DNA of 64,000 nt, taken from the IMG/VR virus record IMGVR_UViG_3300046660_000352, positions 1-64,000 of that record; one strand, given 5' to 3'. The stretch is from a virus. A model generated the notes under the pieces. The model worked only from the letters and a program-made list of their open reading frames with translations. It was not told the DNA's origin and did no database searches. A program made the translations under genes and the position numbers. This document shows, piece after piece, positions 39,003-47,066 of this stretch (position 1 is the stretch's first letter; each line of letters starts with the position of its first letter).

Positions 39003-39497
39003 ATGTCTGCAACCGTCGCCATCGTCATCGAAGGTGTGCTCTCCCGCGAGGTCGGAGAAGCCGTCATCCACCAGGGCCAGCGCCTGTACTGGGGCCTGAT
39101 GGAGTCCTACAAGGTCGCCCTCATCAGCGACCGCGAGGACATCGAGCCGGTCCAGTACTGGCTGAAGGTCAACGGCTTCAACAAGCACCCCTACCTGATC
39201 CCCGCCAACCCCCTGGACCCCGAGGACCCCGCCGAGCGCCGCATGCGGCAGATCGGACGCCTTCGGCAGGCCGGATGCAACGTCGAGCTGCTGGTCGAAC
39301 CCAATCCGCAGATCGCCGCGCACGTCATGTCCCAGGGCGTCGGGGTCCTCAACTACCTGCACCCCAACTACTCCTCCCCGCGCTTCCGGCCGGACTACCG
39401 CGACACCGTCACGCCCTGGTCCGAACTGGTCGGCGAGGTCGAGCGGCAACGAGCACTACGCGAAGAAGACCCGAGACCACACATGGAGATCCTGTGA
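39003..39497 (+). CDS. HAD-like or Rossmann-like conserved protein
   Basis: 164 residues. Starts A-T-V-A-I-V-I-E-G-V-L-S, with helix L-Y-W-G-L-M-E-S-Y-K-V-A-L-I-S-D-R-E, then L-L-V-E-P-N-P-Q-I-A and V-L-N-Y-L-H-P-N-Y. The order of strands and helices resembles a HAD phosphatase cap region, but the usual D-x-D nucleophile is replaced by I-E-G, so activity is doubtful. Its stop overlaps the next GTG. Confidence 0.5.
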   Translation: MSATVAIVIEGVLSREVGEAVIHQGQRLYWGLMESYKVALISDREDIEPVQYWLKVNGFNKHPYLIPANPLDPEDPAERRMRQIGRLRQAGCNVELLVEPNPQIAAHVMSQGVGVLNYLHPNYSSPRFRPDYRDTVTPWSELVGEVERQRALREEDPRPHMEIL

Positions 39498-39784
39498 CCG
39501 TCGCCCTGGTGATCACTATTACCCGCATCCTCAACGCGGCCGTCGGCGCCGCGTTCTCGGCCCTGCTGCTGCGGGCCTCCATCCCCGTCTGGCGCCAGCT
39601 CGGCGCCGCAGAGAAGTGGCTGTCCGCCGCCCTGTTCCTCTACAGCGCCAACGTCGCCGTCTTCTGCGCCGTCTTCTGGACCTCGCCCTCGTCCGGCCGG
39701 TCCTGGATCAACGTCGGCTTCCTCTTCTCCCTCCTCGCCGCGCACCGCTACCTCTACTTCGTCCGAAGGGACACACGACCATGA
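39494..39784 (+). CDS. Three-helix membrane protein
   Basis: 96 residues from GTG 39494 (GTGA junction). Three hydrophobic helices, about 3-27, 41-60 and 71-89, with short connecting loops. This topology resembles class I holins, but it lies 3.5 kb after the endolysin. It may instead be another inner-membrane phage protein. The next gene overlaps by ATGA. Confidence 0.6.
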   Translation: MTVALVITITRILNAAVGAAFSALLLRASIPVWRQLGAAEKWLSAALFLYSANVAVFCAVFWTSPSSGRSWINVGFLFSLLAAHRYLYFVRRDTRP

Positions 39785-40755
39785 GCGTCGATGGCATACA
39801 CGCGATCACCAGCAAGTTCAAGGAGCGCTGGCTGAGCCCGCTCCAGTTCCCCGGCGCCCACCGCTCCGTCGAGCAGCGCCTGGACGACCTGGAGAACGCC
39901 AAGCAGGGCCAGCAGCCCGCCAACTCCCGCATCAAGATCCGCGTCAAGGGCCAGAAGAGCCAGGCGCCCGCCCCGCAGGCGTCTCCGGCCGCCCGCGAGG
40001 AGATCAAGCGCGTCGGCGAGGACCACGTCTCGGACTCCTACGGCTGGCACGCGCAGCACTCCACCGCTGGGACCGACCTGCTGCACACCTTCAACCAGCG
40101 CATGGACGCCATCCAGGCGCAGAAGAAGCCGTCGGAGTCCGGTGGCTGGGCCGCCTACAACGACACCTTCGGCGCGGGTGCCAAGTCGACCGCCAGCCCG
40201 TCCCCGGCGCCCGGCGGCCAGGCGGAGTGGCGAGACCACGGCCAGGGTCACCAGATCCGCACCTACCCGACCTACAACCCCGACGGCTCGCGCGGCGCCC
40301 GCAAGATCGGCATCCGGCCCAAGCCGGGAGGTGCCTCGCCCGCCGAGGTGTCCCCGGTCCAGAGCCCGCAGCAGTTCAGCCAGGGCAACTTCGCTCCGGC
40401 CGCCAAGGCTGCTCCCCGCCCGGCGCGTACGAACTCCACCCCTGTGGTGCGGGCGGCCCCCCAGCCTTCTGCCGGTGGTGTCGGCAAGGGCGTACAGCGC
40501 GGCCTGTTTCCTCCCGGCGAGTCCGGGCCGAAGGTCAAGGCCGTCCGGCAGCGGGAGGACAAGCCGGTCCAGCCGGGGCCTGGCAAGGGCCAGATGTCGT
40601 TCGACGACCTGACGCCCAAGCCGAGCGCGGCGCGTAAGAAGGCCGCTCCCAAGGCTCCTTCGGCGAGTGAGTGGCACTCGATGCTCACCGACTCCGTCAA
40701 TGAGCGCAAGAAGTCGAAGAAGCCCCCGGCCCCCGGCCAGGGCTCGCTCTTCTAG
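39781..40755 (+). CDS. Disordered Pro/Ala/Lys-rich protein with clamp-motif-like C-terminus
   Basis: 324 residues from ATG 39781. An N-terminal helical stretch (1-50; W-L-S-P-L-Q-F-P-G, V-E-Q-R-L-D-D-L-E-N) is followed by about 250 residues of low complexity rich in Pro, Ala, Lys and Gln. G-Q-M-S-F-D-D-L occurs near 272 and the protein ends G-Q-G-S-L-F, which resembles a beta-clamp-binding peptide (Q-x-S/D-L-F). It may tether to the host sliding clamp or the virion; both are guesses. Confidence 0.55.
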   Translation: MSVDGIHAITSKFKERWLSPLQFPGAHRSVEQRLDDLENAKQGQQPANSRIKIRVKGQKSQAPAPQASPAAREEIKRVGEDHVSDSYGWHAQHSTAGTDLLHTFNQRMDAIQAQKKPSESGGWAAYNDTFGAGAKSTASPSPAPGGQAEWRDHGQGHQIRTYPTYNPDGSRGARKIGIRPKPGGASPAEVSPVQSPQQFSQGNFAPAAKAAPRPARTNSTPVVRAAPQPSAGGVGKGVQRGLFPPGESGPKVKAVRQREDKPVQPGPGKGQMSFDDLTPKPSAARKKAAPKAPSASEWHSMLTDSVNERKKSKKPPAPGQGSLF

Positions 40756-40785
40756 ACCACCAATTCAGATTCGGAGAAACAACCC

Positions 40786-42324
40786 GTGGAACTGTACTTC
40801 GGCGGATCCGAGATCCCCGGCTGGCGCAAGATGCTGGCCGAGGAAGGCGTCGAGAACGTCTCCCTGTCCTACATGGGGCTGCGGAGGCGCACCAAGTTCT
40901 CCCGGCCGTGGCTCATCGAGGACCACTACCTGGAGGGCCAGAAGGTTTTCCTCGACTCCGGTGCCTACACCGTGAACAAGGCCGAGGACGACAAGTACTC
41001 GATAGGTGAACTCAAGGAAATCGCCGCGCACTACGAAGCCTTCGTCCAGCAGAACATCGACTCGCTTAATATGGTGTCCGAGTTCGACGCGGTCGTTCTC
41101 GGACGGGAATGGATAGAGGCCCGGCGCGAGGATTTCTGGGAGGACCTGCCGGAGGACAAGTTCCTTCCTATCTGGCACGCGGAATGGGGCGTCGATGAAC
41201 TCGACCGCCTCGCGCAGCGCTACAAGCGTGTCGGAATTACTCAGACGGATTTGGACGGACGGAATCTCGCTCCCGTTCTCAACGAGATCACCCGGAAATA
41301 CGGAACCCTTCTCCACGGCGTCGCAATGACGAAGCCTGCGGAAATGGCAGCGGTCACCTGGGATTCCGTCGCGTCCACCTCCTGGATTTCCCCCTCGCAG
41401 TACGGTGACACCATCGTGTGGACCGGCCGGGAATTGAAGCGGTACCCGAAGAAATACAAGGACCAGGCCCGAAAGCGGCACCGCACTCTTTTCCAGGAAG
41501 CAGGCTTCGACCCGGACAAGATCGAGGACGGCGACAACAACGAGGTACTGCGGTTCACCATCTGGTCGTGGCAGCAACTCGCGGCCTCCATCGAGCAGCA
41601 CCGTGCGCCCGAGGCCGATCCAGTTACTACTTCCGCTTCAGGGATACTCTCCGCTTTCTCTCAAACGCAGGGGGGCACAGTTGATACGACCACCGGAGAA
41701 CTGGTCAACGGCGTAACAACTCCCACCCCTCGCAGGGAGCGGGCGCGTACCAACTTGCCGGTCATCGGCGTGGTGCAGGAGAAGGAGGTCTACACCGACC
41801 CCGACGACGGCGTGAACAAGGAGCGCGACGTCCCGCTGGTGACCGTCCGCTCGCAGTCCATGCGGGTGTGCTCGGCGTGCTTCCTGGCCCAGAAGTGCCC
41901 GGCCTTCGACAAGGACGCGAACTGCGCGTACGACATTCCGGTCGAAGTGAAGAGCAAGCAGCAGATGGCCTCGCTCCAGAATTCGCTCATCGAGATGCAG
42001 ACGCAGCGGGTCTTCTTCATGAAGATGGTCGAGGATATGACCGGCGGCTACGCGGATCCGAACCTGTCTGGTGAGATCGACCGTCTCCAGAAACTGGTGA
42101 AGGTGAAGACCGAACTGGAGCAGGATTCCTTCTCCGTGAAACTGGAGGCTAAGGGGAACGGAGCCCAGGCCGGTATGATCAGTCGCCTGTTCGGAAAGGA
42201 CGCCGGGGAGCAGATGACCGCCCTCGACCGCCCTGTATCAGCGGACCGGATGATCGAGTCCGGCAGCGGATTCATTGACGCGGAAATCGTCGATGTACCA
42301 ACTTTCTACAACCAGGAAGGTTAG
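40786..42324 (+). CDS. TGT/DpdA-like protein (possible 7-deazaguanine DNA modification)
   Basis: 512 residues, GTG 40786. Residues 1-270 look like a TIM-barrel enzyme of the queuine tRNA-ribosyltransferase (TGT) type: V-F-L-D-S-G-A-Y-T at 55-63, F-V-Q-Q-N-I-D near 85, H-A-E-W-G-V-D near 129, and L-H-G-V-A near 176. The C-terminal part holds Cys362, Cys365, Cys371 and Cys380, a possible metal or Fe-S site. Phage relatives (DpdA) insert 7-deazaguanines in DNA; no preQ0 synthesis genes are visible here. CTTAATAT at 41065. The assignment is tentative. Confidence 0.5.
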   Translation: MELYFGGSEIPGWRKMLAEEGVENVSLSYMGLRRRTKFSRPWLIEDHYLEGQKVFLDSGAYTVNKAEDDKYSIGELKEIAAHYEAFVQQNIDSLNMVSEFDAVVLGREWIEARREDFWEDLPEDKFLPIWHAEWGVDELDRLAQRYKRVGITQTDLDGRNLAPVLNEITRKYGTLLHGVAMTKPAEMAAVTWDSVASTSWISPSQYGDTIVWTGRELKRYPKKYKDQARKRHRTLFQEAGFDPDKIEDGDNNEVLRFTIWSWQQLAASIEQHRAPEADPVTTSASGILSAFSQTQGGTVDTTTGELVNGVTTPTPRRERARTNLPVIGVVQEKEVYTDPDDGVNKERDVPLVTVRSQSMRVCSACFLAQKCPAFDKDANCAYDIPVEVKSKQQMASLQNSLIEMQTQRVFFMKMVEDMTGGYADPNLSGEIDRLQKLVKVKTELEQDSFSVKLEAKGNGAQAGMISRLFGKDAGEQMTALDRPVSADRMIESGSGFIDAEIVDVPTFYNQEG

Positions 42325-42336
42325 TTAGTACTTCTC

Positions 42337-42486
42337 ATGAGCGCGCACGTGCATGCAGTGTCTTTCGCCGACAGCGGCGACAGCGCGGCGGAAGAGGTCG
42401 AGTGCAAGCGGTGCTACGGCACTGGAGAGGACCGCGACGGAGCGGACTGTGTCCCCTGCGAGGGCTACGGTACGGTGCTGGTATGA
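42337..42486 (+). CDS. 49-residue DnaJ-type zinc-ribbon protein
   Basis: ATG 42337; 49 codons; the TGA at 42484 overlaps the next ATG (ATGA). Two C-x2-C-x-G-x-G units (C-K-R-C-Y-G-T-G and C-V-P-C-E-G-Y-G) make one complete zinc centre like half of the DnaJ central domain. It lacks a J-domain. May act as a small zinc chaperone or RNA-binding protein. Shifts of such elements occur in many phages. Confidence 0.6.
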   Translation: MSAHVHAVSFADSGDSAAEEVECKRCYGTGEDRDGADCVPCEGYGTVLV

Positions 42487-42866
42487 ACAGATTCCGCCGA
42501 GTAAAGGCCGCCCTCATCGCCATCGGATTTCTCGCGATTCCTGCGATCGGAATTTCCGTGATCCCCGAGCAGCATTCCGCCGGGCTTAATACCGGAGTTT
42601 CCCAGTCGGATTCTCCCAGAACCGAGGGGGATTCCAATCCGCAGCCCGTCGCCACGGTAACCCGCTACGCGGAGGCGCCAGCAAAGGCGGATACCACGGG
42701 CACATGCAAGGTGTCCATAGTGGTCGGGCCTTCGCCCGCAGTCACACCTACGTCCACGGCTACGCCGTACGCGCCTGTATATGGGCTCGCACATACGCAT
42801 TCCGTGCAGGTCAAGATTCCGTGCCCCGTGAAGACGGTGACGGAAACACCAACGTCTACCAAGTAA
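42483..42866 (+). CDS. Membrane-anchored or secreted Thr/Pro-rich protein
   Basis: 127 residues from ATG 42483. N-terminus R-F-R-R-V-K then a hydrophobic helix (9-27, A-A-L-I-A-I-G-F-L-A-I-P-A-I-G-I), a signal anchor or signal peptide. The rest is Thr/Pro-rich with two Cys. Exported location is likely. CTTAATAC at 42585 is the last copy before the 18-kb gap. Function unknown; superinfection exclusion is one possibility. Confidence 0.6.
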   Translation: MNRFRRVKAALIAIGFLAIPAIGISVIPEQHSAGLNTGVSQSDSPRTEGDSNPQPVATVTRYAEAPAKADTTGTCKVSIVVGPSPAVTPTSTATPYAPVYGLAHTHSVQVKIPCPVKTVTETPTSTK

Positions 42867-42887
42867 TCCGCCACAAGGTCAACACCT

Positions 42888-42930
42888 GAAAGCCGTGAGC
42901 CGCATGTGATGCAGCTCACGGCTTTCTTCG
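42888..42930 (+). terminator. Terminator
   Basis: GAAAGCCGTGAGC (42888-42900) with GCTCACGGCTTTC (42914-42926), perfect 13-base stem, then TTCGTTA. Marks the border between the replication/lysis block and the early-type region. Confidence 0.85.
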
Positions 42931-42979
42931 TTACGTCATGTAGATTACGGCTTGACGATTACGGCTTCCGGAGTAGTGT
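42930..42979 (+). promoter_or_regulatory. Promoter with three 14-bp-phased operators
   Basis: GTTACG (42930), ATTACGG (42944) and ATTACGGCTTC (42958) begin exactly 14 bases apart. TTGACG (42952-42957) and TAGTGT (42974-42979) are 16 bases apart; the third operator fills the spacer. Drives the gene at 43025. Confidence 0.85.
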
Positions 42980-43024
42980 TCTCCCTGTCAACACCAACCG
43001 CCCCCGCAGCAGGAGGAGCACCCC

Positions 43025-43378
43025 ATGGCCGACAGCAGCGTCCGCGACTACCTCGCCCTGGAGAAGAAGTACACCGAGGTGTTCAACCTCGTGGGCCAGG
43101 GAGAGGACCTGAACATCGACGACCTGCGCCGCGCACTGGACGACATCTACAACGCGGGCCGCGACAAGGGCCGCCCCATCGTCGGCGTAGCTGGCCGCAC
43201 GGCCCAGTTGGAGATCAACGACCTCGCCGTCCGGCTGGAGGACGGAGGCATGTCCGAGAGGAGCGCCCGCCGCGAAGCCGAGCGCATCGGCGCCGTGATC
43301 CGCTCCGAGGGCTTCAAGCACGGCCTCGCCGAGGCCAAGCGCAAGGTCCTCGCCGCCCTCACCGGCAAGGAGGTCTGA
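43025..43378 (+). CDS. Small helical protein, unknown
   Basis: 117 residues, ATG with AGGAGGAG upstream in the shared leader. All-helical, charged: Y-L-A-L-E-K-K-Y-T-E-V-F, I-D-D-L-R-R-A-L-D-D-I-Y-N-A-G, R-S-A-R-R-E-A-E-R-I-G. Controlled by the triple-operator promoter. No family recognised. Confidence 0.65.
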   Translation: MADSSVRDYLALEKKYTEVFNLVGQGEDLNIDDLRRALDDIYNAGRDKGRPIVGVAGRTAQLEINDLAVRLEDGGMSERSARREAERIGAVIRSEGFKHGLAEAKRKVLAALTGKEV

Positions 43379-43381
43379 GCC

Positions 43382-43891
43382 ATGCGGGACAACCAGATGA
43401 GCAAGGTCTACAACGCCGAAAACCTCGTCATGGACGTGCTGGCCACCGTCGCCAAGACCGACGCCCGCACCTTCGACTTCTACGGCTCGACCCTGGTCCT
43501 GCCCGACGAGCGTAAGTTCGGCAACCTCGACGGCGTCCAGCGCTACATCGACCAGGTCCTCGGCCTGAACTGGGTACGCGCCACCTGGCCCACGCAGGCC
43601 GCGCAGCCGGTCACGGTCCGCGCCCGCAAGGGTGCCTCCTGGGCCACCTACCGCCTCGGGGTCATCGCGGTGCCCGACCACAAGCAGGGTATCTCCTGGG
43701 CCATGCGCGAGATGGTCATCATCCACGAGCTGGCCCACCACCTCGCCCGGGGCGGAGAGTCCCACGGCGTGCATTTCGTCTCCACCTACCTGCACCTGGT
43801 CAAGGAGCTGGTCGGCGACGAGGTCGGCCTGCTGCTCACCGACGCCTTCGCCAGCAACGGTGTCGCCTTCGGCGCCCTCGTCGCGGCCTAG
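43382..43891 (+). CDS. Putative zinc metallohydrolase, TIGR04338-like
   Basis: 169 residues. H-E-L-A-H-H near residues 117-122 gives the H-E-x-x-H zinc site, with a further G-E-S-H-G-V-H-F near 128-135 supplying a third ligand. N-terminal Y-N-A-E-N-L-V and L-V-L-P-D-E-R-K-F-G match the small actinobacterial putative metallohydrolase family (TIGR04338) from memory. May cut a host peptide or modify a small molecule. Co-transcribed with the upstream small gene. Confidence 0.75.
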   Translation: MRDNQMSKVYNAENLVMDVLATVAKTDARTFDFYGSTLVLPDERKFGNLDGVQRYIDQVLGLNWVRATWPTQAAQPVTVRARKGASWATYRLGVIAVPDHKQGISWAMREMVIIHELAHHLARGGESHGVHFVSTYLHLVKELVGDEVGLLLTDAFASNGVAFGALVAA

Positions 43892-43912
43892 CAAGCAACA
43901 TCTGGAAATCGC

Positions 43913-43941
43913 TTGACAAGGGTTTCGTGAACCCGTAAGTT
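43913..43941 (+). promoter_or_regulatory. Promoter with palindromic spacer
   Basis: TTGACA (43913-43918), 17-base spacer, TAAGTT (43936-43941). The spacer contains GGGTT-TCGTG-AACCC, a possible operator different from GAAGCCGTAAT. Confidence 0.8.
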
Positions 43942-43980
43942 CTACCTCATCAACCGCCCCCGCAACAGGAGGAGCCCACG

Positions 43981-44835
43981 ATGGCTGACCGCATGCTCGA
44001 CAAGCTGGCCAAGATCCTCAACCAGGCCGAGAACGCCTCCAGCCCCGAGGAGGCCGCGACCTACATGAAGAAGGCGCAGGCCCTGGCCACCCTCGGCAGC
44101 ATCGACCTCGCCGTGGCCCGGCAGCACACCGCCAAGCGTGAGCAGCGCGAGCAGCCGACCCACAAGCACATCACCATCGGCCAGTCCCGCAAGAACAACA
44201 ACGCCCGCTTGGTGAACCTGTTCATCGCCATCGCCGACAACAACGACGTCAAGGTCAACATCGCGATGAACTCCACCTTCGTCATCGCCTTCGGCATGCC
44301 GTCGGACATCGAGGTCGTCGAGGTCCTGTACGCCTCCCTGCTTTACCAGATGACCGAGGCCGCCAACTCCTGGCTGAAGACCGGCGAGTACAAGCAGGAG
44401 AAGGTCCTGCGGCAGGTGACCAAGCGCGACGACTGGGGCACCTACAAGGACCTGGAGGAGCGCTCGATGGATGGCCGCACCGCCCGAGCCAACTTCTACG
44501 ACGCCTTCACCCGGCGCATCTCCTCGCGCCTGTGGGAGGCCCGCCAGGAGGCCCTGGAGGCGGCCAAGGGGAACGTCTACACCCTGCCCACCACGGGTGA
44601 GAACGGCGTGGAGTACGAGATCGAGGTGACCGCCGAACTGGTCCTCTTCGACAAGAAGAAGGAGATCGGCGCCTACTACGAGAAGGCCTCCACCGCCAAG
44701 GGCTCCTGGAAGGGCTCCAGCCGCACCACCGCGTACAGCACCACCGCCCGTGTGGCCGGTGACAACGCGGGCCAGTCCGCCCGCCTCGGCAGCGCCAAGG
44801 CCATCGGCGGCCAGCGCACCCCCCTCGCCGCCTGA
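43981..44835 (+). CDS. DUF2786 domain protein
   Basis: 284 residues, ATG with AGGAGGAG upstream. The first 45 residues (L-D-K-L-A-K-I-L-N-Q-A-E, then S-S-P-E-E-A-A-T-Y-M-K-K-A-Q-A-L) match the DUF2786 helical domain common in actinobacterial phages and plasmids. The rest is a mixed domain with a Leu-Tyr-rich helix and a Ser/Thr/Ala-rich end. Function unknown; likely expressed early from its own promoter at 43913. Confidence 0.78.
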   Translation: MADRMLDKLAKILNQAENASSPEEAATYMKKAQALATLGSIDLAVARQHTAKREQREQPTHKHITIGQSRKNNNARLVNLFIAIADNNDVKVNIAMNSTFVIAFGMPSDIEVVEVLYASLLYQMTEAANSWLKTGEYKQEKVLRQVTKRDDWGTYKDLEERSMDGRTARANFYDAFTRRISSRLWEARQEALEAAKGNVYTLPTTGENGVEYEIEVTAELVLFDKKKEIGAYYEKASTAKGSWKGSSRTTAYSTTARVAGDNAGQSARLGSAKAIGGQRTPLAA

Positions 44836-44855
44836 GACCCTAGGAGATCGCCAGC

Positions 44856-45086
44856 ATGCGCACCATCGCCCGCACCGCCACGAAGAAGATCGAGGCCATC
44901 AAGGCCGACTTCACCAACTGCCGCGCCTACAACGGCACGGAGATGGTACCCGTGGACGCCGACCGCGCCTGGAAGGCCCTCGCGACCTACCCCAAGGCCC
45001 GGCTGATCGAGTCCACCGACGGCGCCCGCTACACCGTCCAGGTGAACAGCGGCCTGTGGTACTACCTGGAGCGCCCCGCCGCGTGA
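44856..45086 (+). CDS. Small basic protein, unknown
   Basis: 76 residues; TAGGAG upstream of ATG. Helix I-E-A-I-K-A-D-F-T-N, then W-K-A-L-A-T-Y-P-K and a beta hairpin ending W-Y-Y-L. Follows the DUF2786 gene by 20 bases and is closed by a terminator. No match recognised. Confidence 0.65.
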   Translation: MRTIARTATKKIEAIKADFTNCRAYNGTEMVPVDADRAWKALATYPKARLIESTDGARYTVQVNSGLWYYLERPAA

Positions 45087-45105
45087 TCCTGACGCACCCC
45101 CTGCG

Positions 45106-45146
45106 TACGGGCCGTCCGACTCGACACCTGAGCCGGGCGGCCCGTA
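45106..45146 (+). terminator. Hairpin terminator without T-run
   Basis: TACGGGCCG (45106-45114) with CGGCCCGTA (45138-45146). Follows the gene ending at 45086. Confidence 0.6.
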
Positions 45147-45189
45147 GCCTTCCCACGAACATCCATCCCCGTACCAGGAGGAGCCCGCC

Positions 45190-45525
45190 ATGCCCGCGCC
45201 CCGCAGCATGTCCCGCAGCGACTACGAGACCCTGTCCGCCGCCATCGCCGACTCGGACGACCAGGACATCAACGCCCGCCGCAACATCGCCTTCAACATC
45301 GCCGACGCCCTCACCGGCACGGGCGACCGCTTCGACCCCATCCTGTGGCTGCGCCAGTGCAAGATCGGCCCGTTCTCCCCGGCCGACGTGGCCGACTGGT
45401 CCACCCGCCTGGAACTGCGCATCAAGGCCATCGGCAGGAAGCGCCTCAACTCCCTGGAGATGGGCTACGACATCGAGCAGTACATCGACGCAAGCGGTTC
45501 GCCGATTGCGATTGACAAGGCGTAG
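45190..45525 (+). CDS. Small helical protein, unknown
   Basis: 111 residues, AGGAGGAG in the shared leader before ATG. Helical and charged: Y-E-T-L-S-A-A-I, D-I-N-A-R-R-N-I-A-F-N-I-A-D-A-L, L-N-S-L-E-M-G-Y-D-I. The TTGACA of the next promoter overlaps its last codons. No family recognised. Confidence 0.65.
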   Translation: MPAPRSMSRSDYETLSAAIADSDDQDINARRNIAFNIADALTGTGDRFDPILWLRQCKIGPFSPADVADWSTRLELRIKAIGRKRLNSLEMGYDIEQYIDASGSPIAIDKA

Positions 45526-45540
45526 TCGCCCCCATAGAGT
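45512..45540 (+). promoter_or_regulatory. Sigma-70/HrdB-type promoter
   Basis: TTGACA (45512-45517), 17-base spacer, TAGAGT (45535-45540), identical -10 to that at 17537. Drives the gene at 45583. TTACCTG (45542-45548) can pair with CAGGTGA at the start codon (45580-45586). Confidence 0.88.
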
Positions 45541-45582
45541 CTTACCTGTCAGCAACAACCGCCCCGAAACAGGAGGCACCAG

Positions 45583-46440
45583 GTGAACCTCACCACCGCC
45601 ACCCCCGTCGAGGTCGACACCGTCCTCGCCAACGCCTACGGCAAGATCGCCGACCTCACCAGCCAGCAGCACCGCCTCACCGCCACGGTGTCCCGCATCG
45701 ACGAGGCCGAGCCCGGGTCCTACCAGTCCATGCTCCCGGCCTACTCCCCGGAGAACCGCGCCAAGCTGGTCGGCGAGATCGCAGCGCTCCAAGAGCGCAT
45801 CCAGGGAATCCTTCAGGCCGAGGTGTACCCCTGCGAGGCGCAGTACCACGAGCGTCGCTGGACCCGGTACTACCTGGTCGACAACACCAACGGGCACGTC
45901 CACAAGGACACCCACTGCGCCTCCTGCTTCCCCACCACCCGGTACGCGTGGCTGGTCGAGCAGTCCGGCATGTCGGCCGAGGAGCTGGTCGTCCTGGCGG
46001 GCGAGAAGTCGTGCACCGTCTGCTTCCCGTGGGCCCCGGTCGACGTCCTCAAGCAGAAGACGAAGCTGGAGGCGCCGGAGCGCAAGGCCGCCCGCCTGGA
46101 GCGTGAGGCCAAGAAGGCAGCGGCAGCCGCGAAGAAAGCCGCCAAGGCCATCGCCAACCCCGACGGCACCCCGCTTGAGGTCTTCGACTGGCGCGTCCCC
46201 GAGCGTCAGCGCAAGACCCGCAGCGGCATCGTCACCGAGCCTGCGCACGACCGCTTCGAGACCATCGCGACCCTGGCCGCCGCCCGCTCCTGGCTGGCCG
46301 ACCAGTACGAGACGTGGCGGGGCAACGATGGCACCCACCGCGACGTGAACAAGGTCGCCGAGGCCGTCGCGGACAAGGAGGGCAAGACCACCGAGGTGGT
46401 CATCGACGAGGCCAAGAAGCGCGCGGCCCGCCGCAAGTAG
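45583..46440 (+). CDS. Cys-rich conserved protein, unknown
   Basis: 285 residues, GTG 45583. N-terminal coiled-coil (15-75). The middle has a H-V-H-K-D-T-H-C-A-S-C-F and, 35 residues later, S-C-T-V-C-F-P-W, likely a treble-clef-type zinc site. Then an Ala/Lys-rich coiled coil (165-190) and a helical C-terminus. Zinc and coiled-coil content suggests nucleic-acid or protein binding. Family not recognised. Confidence 0.65.
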   Translation: MNLTTATPVEVDTVLANAYGKIADLTSQQHRLTATVSRIDEAEPGSYQSMLPAYSPENRAKLVGEIAALQERIQGILQAEVYPCEAQYHERRWTRYYLVDNTNGHVHKDTHCASCFPTTRYAWLVEQSGMSAEELVVLAGEKSCTVCFPWAPVDVLKQKTKLEAPERKAARLEREAKKAAAAAKKAAKAIANPDGTPLEVFDWRVPERQRKTRSGIVTEPAHDRFETIATLAAARSWLADQYETWRGNDGTHRDVNKVAEAVADKEGKTTEVVIDEAKKRAARRK

Positions 46441-46496
46441 AGCCGTAACTCGGAAGCCGTAGGGGAGAAGCCATAACCTGGAATCTTCCCTACGGC
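46439..46496 (+). promoter_or_regulatory. Three 14-bp-phased operators plus hairpin
   Basis: AGAGCCGTAAC (46439), GAAGCCGTAGG (46453) and GAAGCCATAAC (46467) begin exactly 14 bases apart. GCCGTAGGGGAGA (46456-46468) pairs with TCTTCCCTACGGC (46484-46496). The first site overlaps the previous stop. No -35 is clear. Confidence 0.75.
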
Positions 46497-46509
46497 CCCG
46501 GAGGCACCC

Positions 46510-46656
46510 GTGAACGACCAGCAGCAGACCCCCGAGCATGTCCGCGCCGTCCAGGAGCGTCGGCGCAGCGGAGCGGCCGGAGGCCACGATTCCCGCCCCC
46601 GCAAGCAGCGCACGCGCAAGACTGCCAAGCACGCAGCCATACGAGAGCAGGAGTAG
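46510..46656 (+). CDS. 48-residue basic protein
   Basis: GTG 46510 with GGAGG 7 bases upstream; 48 codons; TAG at 46654, next ATG 3 bases on. Strongly basic (R-R-R-S-G, R-P-R-K-Q-R-T-R-K-T-A-K). Could bind DNA or RNA. It is the first gene after a triple-operator site. Confidence 0.6.
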   Translation: MNDQQQTPEHVRAVQERRRSGAAGGHDSRPRKQRTRKTAKHAAIREQE

Positions 46657-46659
46657 GGC

Positions 46660-47064
46660 ATGGACGCCAAGGCCACCGCGAAGTACCTGGAGCGCCGTAT
46701 CGGCGACGCCGTCAAGGAGGCGACCGCCGTCCGCGCGGAGCTGTCCAGGGAGTTGGTCAAGCCCCTGGCGAAGGGCAGCCGAGCCACCTCCTCGCACACC
46801 CTGGACCGCCTCATCGACTTCGAGGCCGTCGCCGTCTCCTGGTTGGAGATCCACGAGACCGCCGGGGGCCCCCTGGAGGAGGTCGGCCACGAGGACTTCC
46901 TGAAGGCCGTACACAAGGTGCGCGCTGAGATCACCCAATGGCTGCGCACCTCCCGGCACGCCAACACCGGAACCTACGGCACGCAGGCCCTGGCCCAGCA
47001 CAACGCGGCAACCAAGGTGCTGTCTAGCACGGACATCATCGAACTCATCGACGAGGAGAACTGA
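46660..47064 (+). CDS. Helical protein, unknown
   Basis: 134 residues. Long amphipathic helices (Y-L-E-R-R-I-G-D-A-V-K-E-A, V-R-A-E-L-S-R-E-L-V-K, L-D-R-L-I-D-F-E-A-V). A-K-G-S-R-A-T-S linker. Followed after two bases by the next gene. Function unknown. Confidence 0.62.
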   Translation: MDAKATAKYLERRIGDAVKEATAVRAELSRELVKPLAKGSRATSSHTLDRLIDFEAVAVSWLEIHETAGGPLEEVGHEDFLKAVHKVRAEITQWLRTSRHANTGTYGTQALAQHNAATKVLSSTDIIELIDEEN

Positions 47065-47066
47065 TC

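Noticed and set aside
39003-39497. Firm HAD phosphatase assignment
   Set aside because: The catalytic Asp nucleophile motif is absent; only the general strand-helix order is similar.
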